64,000 nucleotides of DNA from Lindgomyces ingoldianus (Eukaryota; Ascomycota; Dothideomycetes; Pleosporales; Lindgomycetaceae). Location of the stretch: positions 39,766 through 103,765 of the forward strand of contig NW_022985211.1 of the NCBI RefSeq assembly GCF_010093535.1, read 5' to 3'. Each line of letters opens with the position of its first letter. Positions within the stretch are counted from its first letter, which is position 1. The notes under the pieces are model-generated. The model had not been told where the DNA came from, searched no databases, and saw only the letters and a list, made by a program, of their open reading frames with translations. Positions 24,177 through 36,107 of the stretch are shown here, piece after piece. The position numbers and the translations under genes are program-made.

Positions 24177-24650
24177 GTTAGCTACTTTACACTTATAATC
24201 TTTAACTAGGTAATGTAACATTAAATAGTTTTTTTTTCTTACTGCTTTTTACTAAAAGTAGTAGAACTTATAGTTGTTTTATTTTTTACACTTTACCTAT
24301 TTTTTTTATTTATAAGGGGGGGCAGTTTAATAGGTATAGCAGTTTATAGTTTTACAGGCTAAGGCTGTTCTTTGCTATAGGCATCTATTATAGTTCTTTT
24401 TCTATGTAGGCTACTATCCTGCTTAATGTTTATTATTTTAGTGCTTAACATAGTAGCAACATGTGCACTAATACTAGGGGTATAGATAATTATTAGGTCT
24501 ATGTAGGGTGTTAAAAGGGCTCTTTTAAGTCTACTAAGAGTATTCTTGTGTTTGTACTATCTATATAAAGTGTCTTTTCTATTAGTAATTATTAGTGCTA
24601 TAAGTGTTATTTCTATAAAGTGCACACTAACTATAGCTTTATTGCATTAC

Positions 24651-24779
24651 TGTAAGGACAGAGCTCTGTACCACTACGCTAATACAACTAAAAAGGTGCG
24701 AATAATCAACCAACAGTTAATTATTGCGTACAGAATAGTATATATACCCGTCGCACGTAAGCACCATCTCGGCCTTACA
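24651..24779 (-). mobile_element. Solo LTR of the TRIM1 family
   Basis: 129 bp, TGTAAGGACAG to CGGCCTTACA, perfect TSD ATTAC at 24646-24650 and 24780-24784. A solo LTR shows that the family is a true LTR retrotransposon lineage that recombines, not a MITE pair. Confidence 0.9.
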
Positions 24780-25355
24780 ATTACTAGAGCCTTTCTACTA
24801 ATTGCAAGGCTTAGAAGTAGTGTCTTAGGTTTTCTAAGTACTAGCTTTAGAACTTTAAACCTAGCAGGTTTACCTAGTCCTTCTAGTCTCTAGTCTTAGA
24901 TTTTAATAAAAAACTGCTATTATTTTTTATTATCTATAATGTTATATTTAACTCTAGCTATCTACTATATAATGTTAAATATAAGGTAATTATTACTAAT
25001 GTTTATTTAATAAAGCATAACTATGCAGTAGTTTAGGTAGTTATATTATAAACTACACTTTTAGCATTTATATTTTTAGAACTGTTTAGAAAGTTTTTTT
25101 GCTAAAGTGCTAAAGGTTTAATTTTAAAAAAAAAACTATTTTTTTTTTTTAGACATTTATAATGTATTTTTAAATTTAAGTCTTTTTTCTATATTTTTTA
25201 AGAATTATAAGGTCTTATAACACTATATTTAAGCTGCTAAAGTTTTAAATAGCTACTTTTTAATATACTTTAAAATAGCTGTTTAAAGAATAGTTTTTTT
25301 TATATTACTAGTAAAGTCTATTATTTAATTTTTCTAATATTTTTTTATTTATAAG

Positions 25356-25635
25356 TGTCTGTACGCAGCAGCAGCGTCGCGGCCTGGATACGAACGATTG
25401 CGCACAAGCAGGATCACGTATCTATGTCACATAATGCTTGTGCGCAAACCTCTGTGCGCAAACATCTAGATATCCCCCTTTTCCTCTGTACAAAGAAAAG
25501 ACAAGAGTAATAGAACTAGAAACATGTTACTTTTACCTTACCTACCTTATACACTATGTACACTATACACTACTCTTACTTTTACTACTTAAGTGCTTAT
25601 ACTATAAGTAGCTAGCTATTAGAGCCTATTTAACA
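25356..25635 (+). repeat. 5' LTR of copia E2
   Basis: Starts TGTCTGTACGCAGCAGC. The outer ~110 bases are GC-rich and unmutated; the inner part is RIP-mutated. Confidence 0.9.
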
Positions 25636-25856
25636 CTAATTAGTAGTTAATTTAATTAACTATAAATTAGTAAAAGTAATAATAAAGTACTTACACTTTA
25701 TAAAGTACTTTATTTTATTACTTATTTTTTAGGAAAAGTAATAGTAGAGTACTTACACTTTATAAGGTACTTTATTTAGTTGCTTATCTTTTAAGATAGT
25801 AGATTAATCCTTTACATTATACAGTAAGCTCTGCTACTATACAAAGTAAAGAGGAG

Positions 25857-26116
25857 TGTCAGATTGAAGCACTGTTTCTGGGCTTCCTGAGATGAATGAT
25901 GGGTTTGGATATGATGTATGGGATGATTGATTGATTNNNNNNNNNNNNNNNNNNNNNNNNNNNNNNNNNNNNNNNNNNNNNTGCTGCAATTTGCTGCAAC
26001 ATGCTGCAAAATGCTGCAATTTGCAGCAGCATACTGTTCGAGCTTATTGCTCGTACTATGTAGCAGCTTTCGTCAAACGTTCCTCCTGTCTCGACAGTAG
26101 GTGCGCATATCTGACA
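25857..26116 (+). mobile_element. Solo-type LTR, family D, copy D3 (with assembly gap)
   Basis: TGTCAGATTGAAG to ATATCTGACA with perfect TSD AGGAG (25852-25856, 26117-26121). A run of 45 N falls at the start of the internal minisatellite, so its true length is unknown. This copy has the least-mutated 5' end of the D family. It lies in the leader of E2. Confidence 0.88.
25937..25981. other. Assembly gap (N run)
   Basis: 45 N between unique LTR sequence and TGCTGCAA repeats; a collapsed or unresolved minisatellite is the likely cause. ORFs crossing it are meaningless. Confidence 0.95.
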
Positions 26117-26559
26117 AGGAGATAGTATAAGATGCACACTAAAGCTGCTAAAGCTATATAACCTAGTAGCTAGACAATAGCACATTAATTCTTTACATTA
26201 TACAGCAAGCTCTGCTACTGTATAAAGTAAAGAGGAGATAGTGTAAGGCGTACACTAAAGCTATTAAAGCTGCACAACTTAGTAGCTAGATAATAGCAGT
26301 ACCTATGTAATTTACTAGAAAAGTAATTAACTATACTATTATAATAAAATCTTATTAGCAACTAACAACTCTATGTAATAATAAAAAGAATAAGAAATAA
26401 TTTTTATTATATAAATAACTTATAAAGAACATAGAAATATTAGAGGTAACACTATAGAACAAAACTAGCCTAGAGTACTAGAATAATAAAATTAACATAT
26501 TAAAGGCTTTAATAAGCTTATAGACTTAATTATACATAAGTTATATAATTACTAATCTA

Positions 26560-27960
26560 TATATAATAACTTAAAAAGGCGCTACTTTTCTAAGTGCATA
26601 CATAAAGAATTTTAAAAAATAGATAGTATAAGACTTTTTAGCACTTAGCTGCGCGTTTAAAAGAGAGCTTATATAAGTGCTAAAAAATAAGAGAATTACA
26701 CTATAGCTAGGCACTAAAAGTACCTAAGCCTAGAAGCTGTATAATATAGTATAAAAAAAAGTAATTACACTAAAAAAGCTTTATATATAACTTTTATTAC
26801 TACATAAGGCTTTATATAGAAGCAAACTAAACATAATGCTGCTATTAATACTAAACATACTAGTATTACCTACTTCTACACCTTAGCTAGCACTACACTA
26901 ATTACTGTACAAATAATACATGCTACTCTACCTAACGCCTGCTCCACACCCTTAATTGTACACACTACTGCCTGCAGTAGTGTATACACTACTAATACTA
27001 CCTGCACAATCTATACTACATTACAACCTATATAAACTTCTACTTTAAAGAGAAACTACTAAAGAAAAACTTTTAGTAGATAAAATTATATAATTTTAAA
27101 AAGCATAAAAAAAAATAATAACTATATAAGTTAACTATATAATATCTTTATAAATAAAATAAGAATTTTTATTAATTTATGTTAATAGCTAGATATTTAG
27201 AAAACTTAGTACATAGACATCTTTCTAGATATTCTAAAAGGTTAGGTAAATATGTACTATATGTATAACATAGGCCTTAGATATAACTAGAAGCATTTAT
27301 ATAACACTTTAAGCAGTTACTTTAACACTAATGTAAACTATAGCTAGTACTAGACAGACTAGATAATAATAACTTTTATATAATACTAATAAAGGAACTT
27401 TAATAAAAGTTTATATAAAGTTTTTAAAATAATAATTAATAAGCTTATGCTTATATAAAGGGCACTAAAAATAAAATTCTAAGAAGACATTCTACTGCAC
27501 ACTGCTATTATATAAGCTTGTTAAGAATAACTAGAACTAGAACATGCTATGTTTACTATTAAGCCTTTATGTAAAGCCTTATTTAGTAACTTATAAGCAT
27601 TACTCTAAGTTACTATAGACTAAAAAGTAAACTAATACTTTTAGAAACTGCCTAATGCATACTACACAGACTGCTAATATAACTCTGCATAATAAGAAAA
27701 AAGCTTCCCTCTACGCAGAAAAGGATAATGTAGAAGATCTTTATCTAGGTTTAGGCTATAATCTAGAGACAACTGCACACAGATAAAGAAGTGCTTTATC
27801 TACTATAAGAAAAAATATTAGTTATTAAACTACTTTTATAATAACTATATGTAAGCAAAGAACTAGTACATTACTTTATATAAAAATTTTTATAATAAGA
27901 CCTTATTATGTAAAGCTATTACCTTATACATCTAAGACTTTAAAAGTTACTTTAAGGAAA
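26560..27960 (+). pseudogene. copia E2 gag, RIP-inactivated
   Basis: Degraded plus-strand frame ending with a zinc-knuckle-like stretch near 27785-27835: KKCFIYYKKKY, stop, LLNYFY, where the Tyr residues probably replace Cys/His through TG to TA and CA to TA changes. Exact limits unknown. Confidence 0.55.
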
Positions 27961-28299
27961 AAAATAATTTACATAATGTAAAGAAAATAAAATAAGGAAG
28001 TAAAAATGCTAAAAAAGCTATTAACTACTTTACCTTTACTACCTATCTACACTATGTAACAGAAGAGGACATCTACAGCATTAAACCTAAGAAATATGCT
28101 AAGCAGTTTATCCTTAATAACTAATACTATATAGTATACTAAGGTAAACTATAAAACATAGGCGCAGTAAAAATCTCTACTCTTAGTAAGTCCTAACTTA
28201 AGGTGTACATATAAGAAAACCTATGTATAAAAATTAATTAGACACTTAGCTAAATAAATATTAGCTTTAAAAGCTAGACACTAAAAAAATTAATTAGTA

Positions 28300-31200
28300 C
28301 TATATAAATTTAAAACTTAATTAGTCTAGTTATATACTACATCTTAGAAACTCTAACACTATTTCTGCTATTACTAGTAAATGCTAACTAACTTAGGGTA
28401 TACTTTAATAATATTCTAAATATTATTATATATAAAGACAAAACTACTATACTTATTATATAAAAATAGAGACACTTTTTTTTAATGTTAGTAAGAAAAA
28501 ATCTATGTCTTTTTTTACTAAATTAGAACTTTACTGCCTCTACTACTAATTTAGACACCCTTGTATAAAAAGACTTTAGAAGATGCTAACTAGCGCTAGC
28601 TATAACATTAATGCTATAGTGCTAGAAGAGATTAAGAAATTCTGCTACCTTTACTAATTATATAACTAGGCCTTATAAAGATTTAAGTTTATAATTAAAA
28701 ATAACACTTACTTTAACTATAAAGTTATTATTAATGTTATATAAATTAATAATAAAAATGTTTTACATGTTATTAATATAGATATATTATTTTAGGCTGC
28801 TATATTCCTAAAATCTATGTCTACATAAAATACCTAGGATGCACTATGCAAATGCTAGATTAACACTTATTAAAAACCTCTAGACTATATTATGCATAAC
28901 TCTAGTATAAACTTTACTTTAAAAGATTTTTAAGCTTATGCAAAGATTATAGAAGCTATATGTAGGTAAATGCCTATAAAAGCATATTAGGTAGTTAGAA
29001 AAGTTAAGCGCGCACATACACCTCTCTAATAAGCGTTTAACATCCTAAAGACTAAGCTAGGTAAGTATATAGATAATAAGGCTATTCTGCAGATAGCAGT
29101 TAAGGCTCTAAACAACACAGCTAGCTTACATAGTCTAGTACCTACACTGCTAGTTTTTAAAGCATACTTAAAAATTAACCTAAACTTTTTACTATTACTA
29201 AACATTATTACATAAGTAAGCGCTATATAAAAGGTAATAAGAATACTTTAAAAAAACTATGTAAAAGTAAACATTAATTATATAATTAACACTTATAATA
29301 GCCTTATAACATATAAAGTTCTTAACCTTTCCCTTAGCTTAAAGATTATAGCATAGAGAAAGAAAAAAGGCTAGACTAGCCTATACAAGATTAAGAGCAT
29401 TAAAAGAAGAAATGTTATTATTAAAAAAAAAATAGCCTACTAAAGCTCTAATATACACAGGTTAAACTATACTATAAAGAAAAGAAGAAAAATAACCTAC
29501 TTATAATAGATAACCTAGATAAACTAATTCTTATATAAAAAGATTTTCTAAAGAAAAGATAAAAAAAACAGCCTTATAAAAATGTTATAAAGGTAAAACT
29601 AAAGCCTACTATAAACTAAGCCCCTTAGAATAGCAATGCTGCACTAGTGTAAAAGGAAGATATAAATACTAGAAGAAGTAGAAGGCAAAGAAAACTTGCA
29701 TAAAGTCTAGACTAGGTATTTCTAACCTAAAAAAAAAAGAATAATTAGGCCTTATCTATTAAGCTTTATATAGATAGTGTAATTACTACACCTAAAAAAC
29801 TATTTAAAAAATTAGACTATATAGAAATAAACACTTTAATTACTAATAGCACTTTTAAAGTTATAGTATATAACTTAATAAAGCATAAAAGTTAGATTTT
29901 TAACCTTTGCTTTATATATAAAGTAAAAAGCAAAATAACTTAACTATATAAAAAATCCTACCTAGTGTTTACTAGCTACTTAGATAAAAAAAAGAAAAAA
30001 TTCTTACTTAATTACTAACTATTTAGAGGATAAGCTAAAGACTACTTTTAGCTATAAAAGTAAGCTTAAAAGCTATGTATAAAATGCATTTTAAACTATG
30101 TAATATTATATAAGTGTACATTTAATTAATAGATAAGCTTATACGCACGTTATACACAAAGCTACTAAAAGAAATGCGCTAGAGCTTTCTACTAAATACT
30201 ATACTCTAGGTTGTACAACTTTTGTATAGAGCTACTAAATTAAGACTATATTAGTTTAAAACATACTATAACTACTATAAAAAAAAGCTATATATGCATA
30301 TCTTTTTATACAACCTTTACTTCTTAATTACTAATAAAGAAGAGCACACTTTTAGTATTACTAGCTTATAGATAGATAACACTTTAAGCATTATAATAAA
30401 AAATTTTATGTAAAGAAAAAAAAAAAACTATAAAAAGTAAGGTTTTATATAAAAAGTAAAACTATTCTAGTAAAAAAGCAGCTTATTAAGTTTAATAGTA
30501 AAAGAATTAAACTTACATATAATATAGTAGTCTTTACTTAGAAAAGATAAGTAAGCTACTTTTATATAATTAACTTAAAAAATAAAGATGCTGCATAATA
30601 ATATGTTAAGTAATATGTAAGAGAGGCATACATTACATTTATATGTTAACTAGAGGCAGTATTTAACTTCTTTATTACTACATAAACTATAGACTTTTTA
30701 TATAATAACATTAATACACTTAACACATAAATTTAATAGTAGATAGATAATAGTAAGTGTAGTCTTACTTTTTTACTATTATAGCTTAATTATGTAAAGC
30801 TATTTATTTTTATAAATAAATTATTTACTAATAATAAAGACTTTAGCTTATAAATAAAATTTTTAATTATATTAAGTAATAAAAACTATATAGAGTAAAG
30901 TAACTGCTTTAAAATACTAGGTAACATTATATACTAGAATTCTACTAAGTGTAAAAGAGTAACTAAGAGTGTTCTTATAAGCAAACTATATAGAATAGTT
31001 AAAAAGTTTAATAATGTAATTACCTTTAGTACAACTTTATAGTAAATTATATAAATACTTAAACTACTACTAATTCTAGTAGTAATCTATATAGATTTAA
31101 GGTTTTTATATAATTACCTTATTAAGCTAGGCACTACTAGTAAAAAGTAACTTATAATTAATATTATATTACTCTGTAAATTATATAAAAAAAGGGAAAT

Positions 31201-31330
31201 TACTAAAATAAAGTAGATTAATAGTAAAAACAACTTAGTAAATGCATATATAAAGAAAATACTAAACTAGGCTTTTTAATTATTAGTTCTAACTAACTAC
31301 CTCTTTGTCTAGATAGAAGCATCTGTAGAC
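28300..31330 (+). pseudogene. copia E2 pol (integrase, RT, RNase H), RIP-inactivated
   Basis: Integrase about 28530-29200 (the HP-containing pre-integrase stretch, RHPCIKRL in one frame, near 28550). RT about 29810-30400: EINTLITNSTFKVIVYNLIKH at the start, and a stop followed by IDNTL near 30367-30381, which corresponds to a TDD catalytic motif rather than YVDD in this lineage. RNase H about 30760-31330 with STKCKRVTKSVL and VVIYIDLRFLYNYLIKLGT. Gln-to-stop changes are spread over the whole frame. Confidence 0.8.
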
Positions 31331-32019
31331 TAGCTAGATCCTGTGCGCAAAGATGCTTTAGACTAACTAAACTAACAACACTTTTATATAAGGCTTATTT
31401 TTTTTATTTTTTTTTTATTGTACACACTTATTTTTCTTATTATAAGATTAGAAGAAAAGGATATGTAAAAAAGACAGTCTATTTATTTAGTATATAGAAA
31501 AAGAAAAAGCTACTACCTCTTACATATAGTAGTCACAATGCAGACCACAGCTCTACTATACACATAAGGTGTAGGCATTAGCCTAGAAGTTAGCTAACAT
31601 ATAACACTTAATAAAAAATAAGGCACTAGTAGTGCTACTATAATAATAAGCACATAAAGTTACTAAAACTTAACTATAACTTTAAACTAAAACTACATAA
31701 AAGTACTTTTTATAATACATAACCTTTACTACTTACAGCTGCAGATTAGTGCTAGTAGGTAAGATAATATTAATATTATAAAATAGTAAAGCTGCTATAT
31801 GCTGCTTTTTAGCTTATCTATAATTAGCATTTTTATATAAAAAGAAAGTAGAAAAGCTAAAAGATTTATATGTTTATGCTAAGATGCTAAATAAACTGCT
31901 AATTAGTAGTAAAACTAGTTAAAAAAGTAACATAAATACGCCCTAGGCTGCTAGACTGCAGAAGGATATTAAAGACGCCCGCACTAACAGCGCTAGAGGT
32001 AGAGAAGGAAGGCTAGAGA

Positions 32020-32066
32020 GACATCTCTCTCTCTCTCTCTCTCTATGTGTGTGTGTGTGTGTGTGT
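32020..32066. repeat. (CT)n(GT)n compound microsatellite in E2
   Basis: About ten CT then about ten GT dinucleotides downstream of RNase H. The same compound repeat, inverted, is at 62658-62694 in E3, so it belongs to the element. A 95-codon ORF across it is a low-complexity artefact. Confidence 0.9.
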
Positions 32067-32512
32067 AGGCAGAAGTATCTATTACTATTAGCACTATATA
32101 AAAAGAGAAAAAAGCTAGGGAATAGTACAGTAGAGCTTAGAAAGTAAAGGATAAAGAAAAAAAAGTAAAGAAAAAAAGAAGACCTTATTATATACACCTC
32201 CCTACACACCTGCTTATGCAAAGATCCCACACTATTCTAGCATAAAACTCTGCATAAAATAGTTTGTACACTGCTAAATTACTTATAAAGTAAGCATATA
32301 AAGGCTAGATAATAATAGCTTAAAATACTTTACACTATTTATAAAGCTATCTACATAGTGTAACTAGCTTATCTTAATGTATAGCATTACTAAGGCAAGT
32401 CTTAATAAATAGAGTAGATTAAAGGTAGAATGTAATTAAATAGACTTATATAAACAGAAGAGAGGTAACGCGTACAGAAGGTAACTTTTTAGACAAAAAG
32501 AAAAGTTGCTAG

Positions 32513-32792
32513 TGTCTGTACACAGCAGCAGTGTTACAGCCTAGATATAAACAATTACGCACAAGTAGGATTACATATCTATGTTATATAATACTTATGT
32601 GTAAACCTTTATGTGTAAACATCTAGATATCCCTTTTTTCTTTTATATAAAGGAAAGATAAGAGTAATAGAACTAGAAACATGTTGCCCTTACCTTACCT
32701 ACCTTGTACACTGTGCACACTGTACACCACTCTTACTCTTGCTACTTAAGTGCTTATACTATAAGCAGCTAGCTGTCAGAGCCTATTCAACA
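32513..32792 (+). repeat. 3' LTR of copia E2
   Basis: 280 bp. The outer right end (TCAGAGCCTATTCAACA) is better preserved than the inner left part. Confidence 0.9.
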
Positions 32793-34073
32793 ATAAGGCT
32801 ATATTTAGCAGTAATAGCTTTTATTATTATAGTAGTATTTTTATTTTCCCTCTTCTAAAAGTTTAGGTAATTTTAGTAGAAATATCTTACTTTTTTATAG
32901 TTTAGGCAGGCCTTATTCTTTAGCTACTTTTATTATTTCTTTATTAAAGGCAGCTTATTACGTTCTAGAACTTAGTTCTTTTTTAAAAGAAGGCTTTATA
33001 TATGCTTTGCGTAACTAAGGTCTATTAGTTTTTTATTATATTATAAAAGCTTTTTCTTTTTAGAAATAAACTCTAGTTTTTTTTTTATTTTTTTTATTTT
33101 TTTTATTTTTTACACTTCTTGTAATAGTTGTTGTAAGTTATTACTTACATAATAAAGTTTTTAAAAGTAGTTAGTTTATTACTATATATAAATTTATCTT
33201 TTACTATTTTACTTAGTCTGTTATAAAACATGTAATAAAAAGCTTTTTAGTCTATTTATCTATAAATAGTTAATTGCTCTCTAAAGTGTGCTGTGTAGTT
33301 CTAGACTAGGCTATTACCTTATTTTATAGTGTTTAGTTTATTAGCTGCAATTTTCTTCTTATCTAAAGTCTTATAAATAGTAGTTAGAGCTTTTTTAAAA
33401 TTTTTAACACTACTACACACTTCTTTAGTTTTAGAGGTAAGTATTATGCTGTTAGCCCTAAAGTCTATCTAGTTATCTATGTAGGGCTAGAACTAGATTA
33501 TAGAAGAACTTTTTAGGTGTAGTCTTATTTAGGATATTATTTCTATGTTAGTTTAAAATGCTCTTTTATTATACTACATGTAAAGGTAACATTTTATAAA
33601 AAATAAGTAAAAGTCTTTTAGTAATTCTTTAAAAAGCTTTAAAAAGGCTAGCCTTAAAGTCTTTTTAGCTATAATGCTTACTTTTTTAGTTAAGATGTTC
33701 TAGATCTTTACTAGCTCTACTTATAGTTTATGTATTTAATAGGCATAGTTAGTAGCTTTCTAAAAGCTTATAAATTTAAAAAGGTTTTATAACTTTATTA
33801 CTTTTTAGTAAAAGTTTATATAACTTTTTATTAAAGGTTTACTAGCTTACTAACTTTTTTACTAATTTACTAAAGTTTTTTACTAATTTACTAAAGTTTT
33901 TTACTAATTTACTAAAGTTTTTTAATGTTATCTTAAATAGTATTAATTTGTTCTACTAGAATAGCTTTACTTTAGGTAGGAACTCCTATAGATCCTAATA
34001 GGGCTGCGTAGGCTATGTTAGAATCTAGGTTATGTTAAAAGATATCTATACTTTTTAAAAGAGTAGTGTTTAA
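32793..34073 (-). pseudogene. gypsy H gag/leader region, degraded
   Basis: Lies between E2 and the 5' LTR on the minus strand, the expected gag position. No capsid or zinc-knuckle motif is readable. It contains a 19-bp tandem repeat at about 33845-33910. Confidence 0.45.
33845..33910. repeat. 19-bp tandem repeat (ACTAATTTACTAAAGTTTT), about 3 copies
   Basis: Three near-identical head-to-tail units in the gag region of H. Confidence 0.75.
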
Positions 34074-34664
34074 TGTTATAATCCTTGCTTTATAGAAGCA
34101 CTTAGGTCTTATAATATTTCTAGGGGAGAGATAAAACAGGTAATAGAGGCTAACAGCAGGGTGTACAGTCCCGCGTATAGGCTAATAGGCTAATAGAGGG
34201 GAGTAGAGTAACTAGATTATAGTTTACCCTTAATGTAGTAGTAAAGAAGCTAGGTTAAACAGTCTTATTAGACAGAATTAAAGGCATATATAGTATAAGA
34301 TATATAAATAGTATTACAGCTCTTTAAAAAGCTAAATGCTACTTAGTTTATATAAAAAATAAACTAAACATTAAACACGCCTTTTTAAGGTTGTTTAAGG
34401 TAGAAATTATATACATATACTAGAGGTGCTAAGGGGAGCTAGAGGAATTTATAGGAGCCTGCTAAAAAGAGCTCCCTAAGCTCCCTTAGGCTTGCTAGAC
34501 TTGTGGCCTGTCTTCCCTATTAGACAACGCATTCCTCTATTACCGCAGGCAGCTGTGCTGCTTCTGTGTCCTCCAATTAGTTCGCAAGCGAGCCCTGCCC
34601 CAATCCAGCTAGATTGTGGAGCACTGCCGGTGGAGTTACGCTGGTCCAACCGTAGACCGTAACA
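34074..34664 (-). repeat. 5' LTR of gypsy H
   Basis: 591 bp, same length as its partner. Here the right, outer ~150 bases are unmutated and the inner part mutated, the mirror image of the left LTR. Confidence 0.85.
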
Positions 34665-36105
34665 AATAGTAGGCTAAGTAACAGGCTAAGCAATAAGCTA
34701 GAGTTATATAAAAGCATATTAAGCATATAGTAAGTACATTAGCAGCTAATACAACACTGGCTAAGCTATCTGTTAACCTAAAAAGAAAGGAGTTTAGCTT
34801 TACTGCTGTCTCTGCAGCTGCCTGTGTTCTGCCTAGTCCTCTACTGGCTATTCTGCCTTAAAAGCTGTTTTTAAGCTTTATGCTTTACTATTTTATACTA
34901 CTTTTTTTAGAAGCTTTTTTTATTTTTATTACTACTTAAGTTACTTAAGCTATATACTTAGTACTTTTTTACTTTTTTTACACTTTTTTAACTAGTTTCT
35001 TTACTAGATTTACTTTATTAGTATTTAATAAGTAATACTAGAGGCATTTATAAAAATGCTAAGCTATTAATAATCTTATTTACTTATAACTTAGTGTTAG
35101 TAAAACTAATTATATAGTGTTTAAAAGTAGTTTTAAAGTACAAGTTACTATAGTTAGTGTAGTGCTTATGCTAATACTTATAAAAGTAATAAAATCTAGT
35201 TTTTAAGTTCTTTTAATTTGAAATTACTTTAATGCGCTACTTTACTAAGGCTTAATTAAGCAGCTACTGTGTTTTTTTTAGATTATACTTAATTATAGTT
35301 ATAACTTTAGGTATATTAAAACATAGCTTATTAAATAACTAGTTACACTTTATAGCTTTATCTAGGTAATAGTTATAGTTTTATTTTTAACTTAGTAGTT
35401 AATTCTACTAAAAATTTATTAAAACTTATAAAAACTAAAGTTAATAAAAGTTATTTTAATTTAAGCTTTTTTAGGTTGTAATAGCTTTAAAATTATTTTT
35501 TTATAATAATGTTAAAGTCTTAGCTACTAATTATTAATGTAGGCTATATAGCCATTTTATTTATTATCTACTTTACTTTATCTAAATTAAAAAATATATA
35601 ATTAATAAGCTATAGCTTACGTAAGATAAGGCTTTTATTATTAATATATAGTTTATATTAGATCTCTAGCTGTATAGTTAGAATTAACACAGGTAATAAA
35701 ATGCTAGCAGAACGCGCTTTAGGCAACAAAGTAAGTATAAGCTTAATAAGCTCTAGTAGTGTAGGCTCTAAACACTGCGTCTGCAGCAGTAATAGTAGTA
35801 ATAATAGTAAAAGTAGCTACTTTTTAGTATTTTTAGTATTATTATTTTAATTACTAATGTTAATTTCTTTATTAACGCTAAGGCAGCTAAACTACTTTAG
35901 CTATAAGCTAGGGCAGCTAGGAGACTGTTAACCTCTAATAGAGCAGACTAGCGCACTAACTTACACGCTAAGCATGTCTTTTGCGCGCCTTAACAAGCAG
36001 TCTAGGAGCCCTATATACAGCTTTCTTTAAGCAATAATAAGACAGCAGCAGCAGCTATTACTGTAGCTTTATTTATAGGCTTAGAGACGCATTTAGGGCA
36101 AACAG
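34665..36105. other. Interior of element J, no readable gene
   Basis: RIP-mutated in the middle, better preserved at 34740-34870 and 35880-36105. On the minus strand around 34850-35200 a Lys-rich stretch is visible, but no family motif. Confidence 0.45.
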
Positions 36106-36107
36106 TA

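Larger units (their letters stand above)
20198..25355 (-). pseudogene. gypsy H pol (RT, RNase H, integrase), RIP-inactivated
   Basis: Minus strand. YLDNILIYLK at 22238-22267 is the RT catalytic motif with the second Asp changed to Asn; LVMLFSLINA upstream (about 22350) matches the conserved VMPFGLxNAP block. Integrase core near 20745-20890 reads FKIIIFN, stop, DKLFTSRF and later TAYYL, the usual SDRD...TAYHPQTDG region. TRIM1b (23572-24176) and the solo LTR (24651-24779) interrupt it. Many Gln codons are stops. Confidence 0.8.
25356..32792 (+). mobile_element. Full-length Ty1/copia E2
   Basis: 7437 bp including a D LTR insertion. LTRs of 280 bp at 25356-25635 and 32513-32792; perfect TSD ATAAG (25351-25355, 32793-32797). 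Domain order gag, integrase, RT, RNase H is diagnostic for copia. A purine-rich AAAAAGAAAAG lies just before the 3' LTR. All coding regions are dead through RIP. It is inserted between gag and pol of gypsy H. Confidence 0.92.
15212..34664 (-). mobile_element. Ty3/gypsy retrotransposon H, split by five insertions
   Basis: Two 591-bp LTRs (15212-15802, 34074-34664) begin TGTTACAATCC or TGTTATAATCC and end GTAACA. Flanking pentamers CATAG and AATAG agree at 4 of 5 bases, an imperfect TSD. Removing E1, TRIM1b, the solo LTR and E2 leaves about 6.5 kb internal, normal for the class. Minus-strand order is 5' LTR (right), gag region (32793-34073), RT (about 22000-22570), integrase (about 20700-20900), 3' LTR (left). 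That order identifies gypsy and supports reading the two LTRs as one element. Confidence 0.8.

Noticed and set aside
25812..26185. Four ORFs crossing the N run
   Set aside because: They span an assembly gap and the same D-LTR minisatellite; not genes.
31943..32230. 95-codon minus-strand ORF with a His-Thr/Arg-Glu run (also the 88-codon one at 62510-62776)
   Set aside because: Low-complexity translation of the compound dinucleotide repeat near the 3' end of copia E.
33845..33910. CRISPR-like spaced repeats
   Set aside because: A simple 19-bp head-to-tail tandem with no spacers, in a eukaryotic transposon.
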